Shown here: positions 39,201 to 51,200 of the stretch, piece by piece
Layout of the letters: each line of letters starts with the position of its first letter
Numbering within the stretch: position 1 is the stretch's first letter
From: Omphiscola glabra
Lineage: Eukaryota; Mollusca; Gastropoda; Lymnaeidae
Length of the DNA: 64,000 nucleotides
Direction: 5' to 3'
Assembly: GCA_964017045.1 (NCBI GenBank)
Contig: OZ024808.1
Location: 5,225,284-5,289,283 of the forward strand
The notes under the pieces: generated by a model
Database searches by the model: none
Seen by the model: only the letters and a program-made list of their open reading frames with translations
What the model was told of the DNA's origin: nothing
Made by a program: the position numbers and the translations under genes

Positions 39201-42200
39201 TAACTGCATTGGTAGGTCCATAGTGTAACTGCATTGGTAGGTCCATAGTGTAACTGCATTGGTAGGTCCATAGTGTAACTGTTTTGGTAGGTCCATGGTG
39301 TAACTGCATTGGTAGGTCCATAGTGTAACTGTTTTGGTAGGTCCATAGTGTAACTGTTTTGGTAGGTCCATAGTGTAACTGTTTTGGTAGGTCAATGGTG
39401 TAACTGTTTTGGTAGGTCCATAGTGTAACTGTTTTGGTAGGTCCATAGTGTAACTGTTTTGGTAGGTCCATAGTGTAACTGTTTTGGTAGGTCCATAGTG
39501 TAACTGTTTTGGTAGGTCCATAGTGTAACTGTTTTGGTAGGTCAATGGTGTAACTGTTTTGGTAGGTCCATAGTGTAACTGTTTTGGTAGGTCCATAGTG
39601 TAACTGTTTTGGTAGGTCAATAGTGTAACTGTTTTGGTAGGTCCATAGTGTAACTGTTTTGGTAGGTCAATGATGTAACTGTTTTGGTAGGTCCATAGTG
39701 TAACTGTTTTGGTAGGTCAATGGTGTAACTGTTTTGGTAGGTCCATAGTGTAACTGTTTTGGTAGGTCCATAGTGTAACTGTTTTGGTAGGTCAATGGTG
39801 TAACTGCATTGGTAGGTCCATAGTGTAACTGTTTTGGTAGGTCAATGGTGTAACTGCATTAGTAGGTCCATAGTGTAACTGCATTGGTAGGTCCATAGTG
39901 TAACTGTTTTGGTAGGTCCATAGTGTAACTGCATTGGTAGGTCCATAGTGTAACTGCATTGGTAGGTCCATAGTGTAACTGTTTTGGTAGGTCCATAGTG
40001 TAACTGCATTGGTAGGTCCATAGTGTAACTGCATTGGTAGGTCCATAGTGTAACTGCATTGGTAGGTCCATAGTGTAACTGTTTTGGTAGGTCCATAGTG
40101 TAACTGCATTGGTAGGTCCATAGTGTAACTGCATTGGTAGGTCCATAGTGTAACTGCATTGGTAGGTCCATAGTGTAACTGTTTTGGTAGGTCCATAGTG
40201 TAACTGCATTGGTAGGTCCATAGTGTAACTGTTTTGGTAGGTCCATAGTGTAACTGCATTGGTAGGTCCATAGTGTAACTGTTTTGGTAGGTCCATAGTG
40301 TAACTGTTTTGGTAGGTCCATAGTGTAACTGTTTTGGTAGGTCCATAGTGTAACTGCATTGGTAGGTCCATAGTGTAACTGCATTGGTAGGTCCATAGTG
40401 TAACTGTTTTGGTAGGTCCATAGTGTAACTGCATTGGTAGGTCCATAGTGTAACTGCATTGGTAGGTCCATAGTGTAACTGTTTTGGTAGGTCCATAGTG
40501 TAACTGTTTTGGTAGGTCCATAGTGTAACTGCATTGGTAGGTCCATAGTGTAACTGTTTTGGTAGGTCCATAGTGTAACTGCATTGGCAGGTCCATAGTG
40601 TAACTGCATTGGTAGGTCCATAGTGTAACTGTTTTGGTAGGTCCATAGTGTAACTGCATTGGTAGGTCCATAGTGTAACTGCATTGGTAGGTCCATAGTG
40701 TAACTGTTTTGGTAGGTCCATAGTGTAACTGTTTTGGTAGGTCCATAGTGTAACTGCATTGGTAGGTCCATAGTGTAACTGTTTTGGTAGGTCCATAGTG
40801 TAACTGCATTGGTAGGTCCATAGTGTAACTGCATTGGTAGGTCCATAGTGTAACTGTTTTGGTAGGTCCATAGTGTAACTGCATTGGTAGGTCCATAGTG
40901 TAACTGCATTGGTAGGTCCATAGTGTAACTGTTTTGGTAGGTCCATAGTGTAACTGTTTTGGTAGGTCCATAGTGTAACTGCATTGGTATGTCCATGTTA
41001 AACTGCATTGGTAGGTCCATAGTGTAACTGTTTTGGTAGGTCCATAGTGTAACTGCATTGGTAGGTCCATAGTGTAACTGCATTGGTAGGTCCATAGTGT
41101 AACTGCATTGGTAGGTCCATAGTGTAACTGTTTTGGTAGGTCCATAGTGTAACTGCATTGGTAGGTCCATAGTGTAACTGTTTTGGTAGGTCAATGGTGT
41201 AACTGTTTTGGTAGATCCATGGTGTAACTGCATTGGTAGGTCCATAGTGTAACTGCATTGGCAGGTCCATAGTGTAACTGTTTTGGTAGGTCCATAGTGT
41301 AACTGTTTTGGTAGGTCAATGGTGTAACTGTTTTGGTAGGTCCATTGTGTAACTGTTTTGGTAGGTCCATAGTGTAACTGTTTTGGTAGGTCCATAGTGT
41401 AACTGTTTTTGTAGGTCAATGGTGTAACTGTTTTGGTAGGTCCATGGTGTAACTGCATTGGTAGGTCAATGGTGTAACTGCATTGGTAGGTCCATAGTGT
41501 AACTGTTTTGGTAGGTCAATGGTGTAACTGTTTTGGTAGATCCATAGTGTAACTGCATTGGTAGGTCCATAGTGTAACTGCATTGGTAGGTCCATAGTGT
41601 AACTGTTTTGGTAGGTCCATAGTGTAACTGTTTTGGTAGGTCCATAGTGTAACTGTTTTGGTAGGTCAATGGTGTAACTGTTTTGGTAGGTCCATAGTGT
41701 AACTGTTTTGGTAGGTCCATAGTGTAACTGCATTGGTAGGTCCATAGTGTAACTGTTTTGGTAGGTCCATAGTGTAACTGTTTTGGTAGGTCAATGGTGT
41801 AACTGTTTTGGTAGGTCAATGGTGTAACTGTTTTGGTAGGTCCATAGTGTAACTGTTTTGGTAGGTCCATAGTGTAACTGCATTGGTAGGTCCATAGTGT
41901 AACTGTTTTGGTAGGTCCATAGTGTAACTGTTTTGGTAGGTCCATAGTGTAATTGTTTTGGTAGGTCAATGGTGTAACTGTTTTGGTAGGTCCATAGTGT
42001 AACTGTTTTGGAAGGTCAATGGTGTAACTGTTTTGGTAGGTCCATAGTGTAACTGCATTGGTAGGTCCATAGTGTAACTGTTTTGGTAGGTCCATAGTGT
42101 AACTGTTTTGGTAGGTCAATGGTGTAACTGTTTTGGTAGGTCCATAGTGTAACTGTTTTGGTAGGTCCATAGTGTAACTGTTTTGGTAGGTCCATAGTGT

Positions 42201-45200
42201 AACTGTTTTGGTAGGTCAATGGTGTAACTGCATTGGTAGGTCCATAGTGTAACTGCATTGGTAGGTCCATAGTGTAACTGTTTTGGTAGGTCCATAGTGT
42301 AACTGCATTGGTAGGTCCATAGTGTAACTGTTTTGGTAGGTCCATAGTGTAACAGTTTTGGTAGGTCAATGGTGTAACTGTTTTGGTAGGTCCATAGTGT
42401 AACTGTTTTGGTAGGTCCATAGTGTAACTGTTTTGGTAGGTCCATAGTGTAACTGTTTTGGTAGGTCAATGGTGTAACTGCATTAGTAGGTCCATAGTGT
42501 AACTGCATTGGTAGGTCCATAGTGTAACTGTTTTGGTAGGTCCATAGTGTAACTGCATTGGTAGGTCCATAGTGTAACTGTTTTGGTAGGTCCATAGTGT
42601 AACTGTTTTGGTAGGTCCATAGTGTAACTGCATTGGTAGGTCCATAGTGTAACTGTTTTGGTAGGCCCATAGTGTAACTGCATTGGTAGGTCCATAGTGT
42701 AACTGTTTTGGTAGGTCCATAGTGTAACTGCATTGGTAGGTCCATAGTGTAACTGTTTTGGTAGGTCCATAGTGTAACTGTTTTGGTAGGTCAATGGTGT
42801 AACTGCATTGGTAGGTCCATAGTGTAACTGCATTGGTAGGTCCATAGTGTAACTGTTTTGGTAGGTCCATAGTGTAACTGCATTGGTAGGTCCATAGTGT
42901 AACTGTTTTGGTAGGTCCATAGTGTAACTGTTTTGGTAGGTCAATGGTGTAACTGTTTTGGTAGGTCCATAGTGTAACTGTTTTGGTAGGTCCATAGTGT
43001 AACTGTTTTGGTAGGTCCATGGTGTAACTGTTTTGGTAGGTCAATGGTGTAACTGCATTGGTAGGTCCATAGTGTAACTGCATTGGTAGGTCCATAGTGT
43101 AACTGTTTTGGTAGGTCCATAGTGTAACTGCATTGGTAGGTCCATAGTGTAACTGTTTTGGTAGGTCCATAGTGTAAGTGTTTTGGTAGGTCCATAGTGT
43201 GACTGCATTGGTAGGTCCATAGTGTAACTGTTTTGGTAGGTCCATAGTTTAACTGCATTCGTAGGTCCATAGTGTAACTGTTTTGGTAGGTCCATAGTGT
43301 AACTGCATTGGTAGGTCCATAGTGTAACTGTTTTGGTAGGTCCATAGTGTAACTGCATTGGTAGGTCCATAGTGTAACTGTTTTGGTAGGTCCATAGTGT
43401 AACTGTTTTGGTAGGTCCATAGTGTAACTGTTTTGGTAGGTCAATGGTGTAACTGTTTTGGTAGGTCCATAGTGTAATTGTTTTGGTAGGTCAATGGTGT
43501 AACTGTTTTGGTAGGTCCATAGTGTAACTGTTTTGGAAGGTCAATGGTGTAACTGTTTTGGTAGGTCCATAGTGTAACTGTTTTGGTAGGTCAATGGTGT
43601 AACTGTTTTGGTAGGTCCATAGTGTAACTGTTTTGGTAGGTCCATAGTGTAACTGTTTTGGTAGGTCCATAGTGTAACTGTTTTGGTAGGTCAATGGTGT
43701 AACTGCATTGGTAGGTCCATAGTGTAACTGCATTGGTAGGTCCATAGTGTAACTGTTTTGGTAGGTCCATAGTGTAACTGCATTGGTAGGTCCATAGTGT
43801 AACTGCATTGGTAGGTCCATAGTGTAACTGTTTTGGTAGGTCCATAGTGTAACTGCATTGGTAGGTCCATAGTGTAACTGCATTGGTAGGTCAATGGTGT
43901 AACTGTTTTGGTAGGTCCATAGTGTAATTGTTTTGGTAGGTCAATGGTGTAACTGTTTTGGTAGGTCCATAGTGTAACTGTTTTGGAAGGTCAATGGTGT
44001 AACTGTTTTGGTAGGTCCATAGTGTAACTGTTTTGGTAGGTCAATGGTGTAACTGTTTTGGTAGGTCCATAGTGTAACTGTTTTGGTAGGTCCATAGTGT
44101 AACTGTTTTGGTAGGTCCATAGTGTAACTGTTTTGGTAGGTCAATGGTGTAACTGCATTGGTAGGTCCATAGTGTAACTGCATTGGTAGGTCCATAGTGT
44201 AACTGTTTTGGTAGGTCCATAGTGTAACTGCATTGGTAGGTCCATAGTGTAACTGTTTTGGTAGGTCCATAGTGTAACAGTTTTGGTAGGTCAATGGTGT
44301 AACTGTTTTGGTAGGTCCATAGTGTAACTGTTTTGGTAGGTCCATAGTGTAACTGTTTTGGTAGGTCCATAGTGTAACTGTTTTGGTAGGTCAATGGTGT
44401 AACTGCATTAGTAGGTCCATAGTGTAACTGCATTAGTAGGTCCATAGTGTAACTGTTTTGGTAGGTCCATAGTGTAACTGCATTGGTAGGTCCATAGTGT
44501 AACTGTTTTGGTAGGTCCATAGTGTAACTGTTTTGGTAGGTCCATAGTGTAACTGCATTGGTAGGTCCATAGTGTAACTGTTTTGGTAGGCCCATAGTGT
44601 AACTGCATTGGTAGGTCCATAGTGTAACTGTTTTGGTAGGTCCATAGTGTAACTGCATTGGTAGGTCCATAGTGTAACTGTTTTGGTAGGTCCATAGTGT
44701 AACTGTTTTGGTAGGTCCATAGTGTAACTGTTTTGGTAGGTCAATGGTGTAACTGCATTGGTAGGTCCATAGTGTAACTGCATTGGTAGGTCCATAGTGT
44801 AACTGTTTTGGTAGGTCCATAGTGTAACTGCATTGGTAGGTCCATAGTGTAACTGTTTTGGTAGGTCCATAGTGTAACTGTTTTGGTAGGTCAATGGTGT
44901 AACTGTTTTGGTAGGTCCATAGTGTAACTGTTTTGGTAGGTCCATAGTGTAACTGTTTTGGTAGGTCCATGGTGTAACTGTTTTGGTAGGTCAATGGTGT
45001 AACTGCATTGGTAGGTCCATAGTGTAACTGCATTGGTAGGTCCATAGTGTAACTGTTTTGGTAGGTCCATAGTGTAACTGCATTGGTAGGTCCATAGTGT
45101 AACTGTTTTGGTAGGTCCATAGTGTAACTGTTTTGGTAGGTCCATAGTGTAACTGTTTTGGTAGGTCCATAGTGTAACTGTTTTGGTAGGTCCATAGTGT

Positions 45201-48200
45201 AACTGTTTTGGTAGGTCCATAGTGTAACTGTTTTGGTAGGTCAATGGTGTAACTGCATTGGTAGGTCCATAGTGTAACTGCATTGGTAGGTCCATAGTGT
45301 AACTGTTTTGGTAGGTCCATAGTGTAACTGCATTGGTAGGTCCATAGTGTAACTGTTTTGGTAGGTCCATAGTGTAACTGTTTTGGTAGGTCAATGGTGT
45401 AACTGTTTTGGTAGGTCCATAGTGTAACTGTTTTGGTAGGTCCATAGTGTAACTGTTTTGGTAGGTCCATGGTTTAACTGTTTTGGTAGGTCAATGGTGT
45501 AACTGCATTGGTAGGTCCATAGTGTAACTGCATTGGTAGGTCCATAGTGTAACTGTTTTGGTAGGTCCATAGTGTAACTGCATTGGTAGGTCCATAGTGT
45601 AACTGTTTTGGTAGGTCCATAGTGTAACTGTTTTGGTAGGTCCATAGTGTGACTGCATTGGTAGGTCCATAGTGTAACTGTTTTGGTAGGTCCATAGTGT
45701 AACTGCATTCGTAGGTCCATAGTGTAACTGTTTTGGTAGGTCCATAGTGTAACTGCATTGGTAGGTCCATAGTGTAACTGTTTTGGTAGGTCCATAGTGT
45801 AACTGTTTTGGTAGGTCCATAGTGTAACTGTTTTGGTAGGTCCATAGTGTAACTGTTTTGGTAGGTCCATAGTGTAACTGTTTTGGTAGGTCAATGGTGT
45901 AACTGCATTGGTAGGTCCATAGTGTAACTGCATTGGTAGGTCCATAGTGTAACTGTTTTGGTAGGTCCATAGTGTAACTGCATTGGTAGGTCCACAGTGT
46001 AACTGCATTGGTAGGTCCATAGTGTAACTGTTTTGGTAGGTCCATAGTGTAACTGCATTGGTAGGTCCATAGTGTAACTGCATTGGTAGGTCCATAGTGT
46101 AACTGCATTGGTAGGTCCATAGTGTAACTGTTTTGGTAGGTCCATGGTGTAACTGCATTGGTAGGTCCATAGTGTAACTGTTTTGGTAGGTCCATAGTGT
46201 AACTGTTTTGGTAGGTCCATAGTGTAACTGTTTTGGTAGGTCAATGGTGTAACTGTTTTGGTAGGTCCATAGTGTAACTGTTTTGGTAGGTCCATAGTGT
46301 AACTGCATTGGTAGGTCCATAGTGTAACTGTTTTGGTAGGTCCATAGTGTAACTGTTTTGGTAGGTCCATAGTGTAACTGTTTTGGTAGGTCAATGGTGT
46401 AACTGTTTTGGTAGGTCCATAGTGTAACTGTTTTGGTAGGTCCATAGTGTAACTGTTTTGGTAGGTCCATAGTGTAACTGTTTTGGTAGGTCAATGGTGT
46501 AACTGCATTGGTAGGTCCATAGTGTAACTGTTTTGGTAGGTCAATGGTGTAACTGCATTAGTAGGTCCATAGTGTAACTGCATTGGTAGGTCCATAGTGT
46601 AACTGTTTTGGTAGGTCCATAGTGTAACTGCATTGGTAGGTCCATAGTGTAACTGTTTTGGTAGGTCCATGGTGTAACTGCATTGGTAGGTCCATAGTGT
46701 AACTGTTTTGGTAGGTCCATAGTGTAACTGTTTTGGTAGGTCCATAGTGTAACTGTTTTGGTAGGTCAATGGTGTAACTGTTTTGGTAGGTCCATAGTGT
46801 AACTGTTTTGGTAGGTCCATAGTGTAACTGCATTGGTAGGTCCATAGTGTAACTGCATTGGTAGGTCCATAGTGTAACTGCATTGGTAGGTCCATAGTGT
46901 AACTGTTTTGGTAGGTCCATGGTGTAACTGCATTGGTAGGTCCATAGTGTAACTGTTTTGGTAGGTCCATAGTGTAAATGTTTTGGTAGGTCCATAGTGT
47001 AACTGTTTTGGTAGGTCAATGGTGTAACTGTTTTGGTAGGTCCATAGTGTAACTGTTTTGGTAGGTCCATAGTGTAACTGTTTTGGTAGGTCCATAGTGT
47101 AACTGTTTTGGTAGGTCCATAAGGTAACTGTTTTGGTAGGTCCATAGTGTAACTGTTTTGGTAGGTCAATGGTGTAACTGTTTTGGTAGGTCCATAGTGT
47201 AACTGTTTTGGTAGGTCAATGGTGTAACTGTTTTGGTAGGTCCATAGTGTAACTGTTTTGGTAGGTCCATAGTGTAACTGTTTTGGTAGGTCAATGGTGT
47301 AACTGCATTGGTAGGTCCATAGTGTAACTGTTTTGGTAGGTCAATGGTGTAACTGCATTAGTAGGTCCATAGTGTAACTGCATTGGTAGGTCCATAGTGT
47401 AACTGTTTTGGTAGGTCCATAGTGTAACTGCATTGGTAGGTCCATAGTGTAACTGCATTGGTAGGTCCATAGTGTAACTGTTTTGGTAGGTCCATAGTGT
47501 AACTGCATTGGTAGGTCCATAGTGTAACTGTTTTGGTAGGTCCATAGTGTAACTGCATTGGTAGGTCCATAGTGTAACTGTTTTGGTAGGTCCATAGTGT
47601 AACTGTTTTGGTAGGTCCATAGTGTAACTGTTTTGGTAGGTCCATAGTGTAACTGCATTGGTAGGTCCATAGTGTAACTGTTTTGGTAGGTCCATAGTGT
47701 AACTGTTTTGGTAGGTCCATAGTGTAACTGTTTTGGTAGGTCCATAGTGTAACTGTTTTGGTAGGTCAATGGTGTAACTGTTTTGGTAGGTCCATAGTGT
47801 AACTGTTTTGGTAGGTCAATGGTGTAACTGTTTTGGTAGGTCCATAGTGTAACTGTTTTGGTAGGTCCATAGTGTAACTGTTTTGGTAGGTCAATGGTGT
47901 AACTGCATTGGTAGGTCCATAGTGTAACTGTTTTGGTAGGTCAATGGTGTAACTGCATTAGTAGGTCCATAGTGTAACTGCATTGGTAGGTCCATAGTGT
48001 AACTGTTTTGGTAGGTCCATAGTGTAACTGCATTGGTAGGTCCATAGTGTAACTGCATTGGTAGGTCCATAGTGTAACTGTTTTGGTAGGTCCATAGTGT
48101 AACTGCATTGGTAGGTCCATAGTGTAACTGTTTTGGTAGGTCCATAGTGTAACTGCATTGGTAGGTCCATAGTGTAACTGTTTTGGTAGGTCCATAGTGT

Positions 48201-51200
48201 AACTGTTTTGGTAGGTCCATAGTGTAACTGTTTTGGTAGGTCCATAGTGTAACTGCATTGGTAGGTCCATAGTGTAACTGTTTTGGTAGGTCCATAGTGT
48301 AACTGTTTTGGTAGGTCCATAGTGTAACTGTTTTGGTAGGTCCATAGTGTAACTGTTTTGGTAGGTCCATAGTGTAACTGCATTGGTAGGTCCATAGTGT
48401 AACTGCATTGGTAGGTCCATAGTGTAACTGTTTTGGTAGGTCCATAGTGTAACTGCATTGGTAGGTCCATAGTGTAACTGCATTGGTAGGTCCATAGTGT
48501 AACTGCATTGGTAGGTCCATAGTGTAACTGTTTTGGTAGGTCCATAGTGTAACTGTTTTGGTAGGTCCATAGTGTAACTGCATTGGTAGGTCCATAGTGT
48601 AACTGTTTTGGTAGGTCCATAGTGTAACTGCATTGGTAGGTCCATAGTGTAACTGTTTTGGTAGGTCCATAGTGTAACTGTTTTGGTAGGTCCATAGTGT
48701 AACTGCATTGGTAGGTCCATAGTGTAACTGTTTTGGTAGGTCCATAGTGTAACTGCATTGGTAGGTCCATAGTGTAACTGCATTGGTATGTCCATGTTAA
48801 ACTGCTTTGTTTTACCCCTTGATACCCCTTCTATTGTTCAGTTTTACCCCCCTTGGTAGCTCAATGATGAAAGTACTCAGTCCCCCCCCCCTCACTATTA
48901 TCTCTCCTTCAACTATCATTAACATGATGGTAAGAAAACAAGGAAACTTGTATTGTCAAGTTGAACATAAATTGTCTTGTATGTGGTGGCCATTGTGTGG
49001 TGGCACATGTGTAGTGGTCATGTGAGGTGGCCCGTGTGTGGTGGCCCGTGTGGTGGCCAGTGTGGTGGCCTGTGTGTGGTGGTCATGTGAGGTGGCCCGT
49101 GTGTGGTGGCCTGTGTGTGGTGGTCATGTGAGGTGGCCCGTGTGAGGTTGCCCGTGTGTGGTGGCCCGTGTCTGGTGGCCTGTATGTTATTATCCGTGTC
49201 CTATAACTGTTGTGTTATTATATGTGTCCTATAACTGTCATGTAATCTGAGTCCTATAATTGTCTTGTTATTATCTATGTGATTGACATTTCCTGCTCAA
49301 GATGGCTTGCTATGTGCCTTGTTACATGCCTTGCTATGTGCCTTGCTGTGTGCCTCGCTGTGTGCCTTGCTGTGTGCCTTACTATGTGCCTTGCTATTTG
49401 CCTTGCTATGTGCCTTGCTTTGTGCCTTGCTATGTGCCTTGCTATGTGCCTTGCTGTGTGCCTTGCTGTGTGCCTTGCTGTGTGCCTTGCTGTTTGCCTT
49501 GCTGTGTGCCTTGCTATGTTCCTTGCTGTGTGCCTTGCTGTGTGCCTTGCTATGTACCTTGCTATGTGCCTTGCTGTGTGCCTTGCTGTGTTTTTGTGGA
49601 TTGCCCGCCAAGTTTCTTCTTAGCCTTTTTGTCATTATTTTTTCTTTTAGATTGGAGACCTAGAGCGAACAATCGAACACGCAGAACATGACATGGAGTG
49701 TAGGATGAGACGAGTGGACGAACAACTCCAGAAATACGAGCGGGAGATTAAAGACAAGACACACATGGTCAGTTTCAATGATTTGCATTAGGAATACGTT
49801 CAAGGACAGACAGCTTTGATACAGACAGACTGATCATTCAGTGTTAATACATACATGATAAATCAGCTTAAGTCATAAATGACAATTCATTGCTAAGACA
49901 CACATGATAATTCAGTGCTAAGACACACATGACAATTCAGTGCTAAGACACATGACAATTCAGTGCTAAGACACATGATAATTCAGTGCTAAGACACATG
50001 ATAATTCAGTGCTAAGACACTTGATAATTCAGTGCTAAGACACACATGACAATTCAGTGCTAAGACACACATGACAATTCAGTGCTAAGACACACATGAC
50101 AATTCAGTGCTAAGACACACATGACAATTCAGTGCTAAGACACATGACAATTCAGTGCTAAGACACATGATAATTCAGTGCTAAGACACATGACAATTCA
50201 GTGCTAAGACACATGATAATTCAGTGCTAAGACACATGATAATTCAGTGCTAAGACACACATGACAATTCAGTGCTAAGACACACATGACAATTCAGTGC
50301 TAAGACACACATGACAATTCAGTGCTAAGACACATGACAATTCAGTGCTAAGACACATGATAATTCAGTGCTAAGACACATGACAATTCAGTGCTAAGAC
50401 ACATGATAATTCAGTGCTAAGACACATGATAATTCAGTGCTAAGACACACATGACAATTCAGTGCTAAGACACACATGACAATTCAGTGCTAAGACACAC
50501 ATGACAATTCAGTGCTAAGACACATGACAATTCAGTGCTAAGACACATGATAATTCAGTGCTAAGACACATGACAATTCAGTGCTAAGACACATGATAAT
50601 TCAGTGCTAAGACACATGATAATTCAGTGCTAAGACACACATGACAATTTAGTGCTAAGACACACATGACAATTCAGTGCTAAGACACACATGACAATTC
50701 AGTGCTAAGACACATGACAATTCAGTGCTAAGACACATGATAATTCAGTGCTAAGACACATGACAATTCAGTGCTAAGACACATGATAATTCAGTGCTAA
50801 GACACATGATAATTCAGTGCTAAGACACACATGACAATTCAGTGCTAAGACACATGATAATTCATTGCTAAGTCACACATGACAATTCAGTGCTAAGACA
50901 CGGGATAATTCAGTGCTAAGACACATGATAATTCAGTGCTAAGACACACATGACAATTTAGTGCTAAGACACACATGACAATTCAGTGCTAAGACACATG
51001 ACAATTCAGTGCTAAGACACATGATAATTCAGTGCTAAGACACATGACAATTCAGTGCTAAGACACATGACAATTCAGTGCTAAGACACATGACAATTCA
51101 GTGCTAAGACATACATGATTATTTAGGGTCCTGGGTCTTAGATAATTAATTTATATTCAAAGTTTTCAACATGATTTTATTCCAACTGATCTTATCATAG

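Larger units (their letters stand above)
24058..48806. repeat. Giant 25-bp minisatellite (~24.7 kb, ~990 copies) filling intron 9
   Basis: The unit starts GTAGGTCCATAGTGTAAC and ends TGTTTTG or TGCATTG; a third form has GTAGGTCAATGG. These three variants, and rarer ones (GTAGATCC, GCAGGTCC, TGGTGT, TTGTAGG, AACAG), alternate in long repeated patterns. The array starts at the exon 9 donor and ends with a decayed unit (GTATGTCCATGTTAAAC) at about 48790. Almost every unit has TTG|GTAGGT. The reverse strand has no stops in any frame over long stretches, giving spurious frames of up to 538 codons with a 25-residue period. Confidence 0.99.

Noticed and set aside
24770..48795. Dozens of long reverse-strand open frames (up to 538 codons) with a 25-residue period across the giant array
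   Set aside because: The 25-bp unit has no stop on the reverse strand, so three units make a 75-nt open cycle. Frames start and stop only where units are mutated, overlap each other in all frames, and have no splice or promoter context.
24058..48806. CRISPR-like array
   Set aside because: Units are contiguous with no unique spacers, and the context is a eukaryotic intron.
49279..49691. LCALLCAL / CLAVCLAM / CYVPCYVP frames at 49.3-49.7 kb
   Set aside because: A 12-bp repeat gives open frames in all three forward frames and one reverse frame; none is more plausible than the others.
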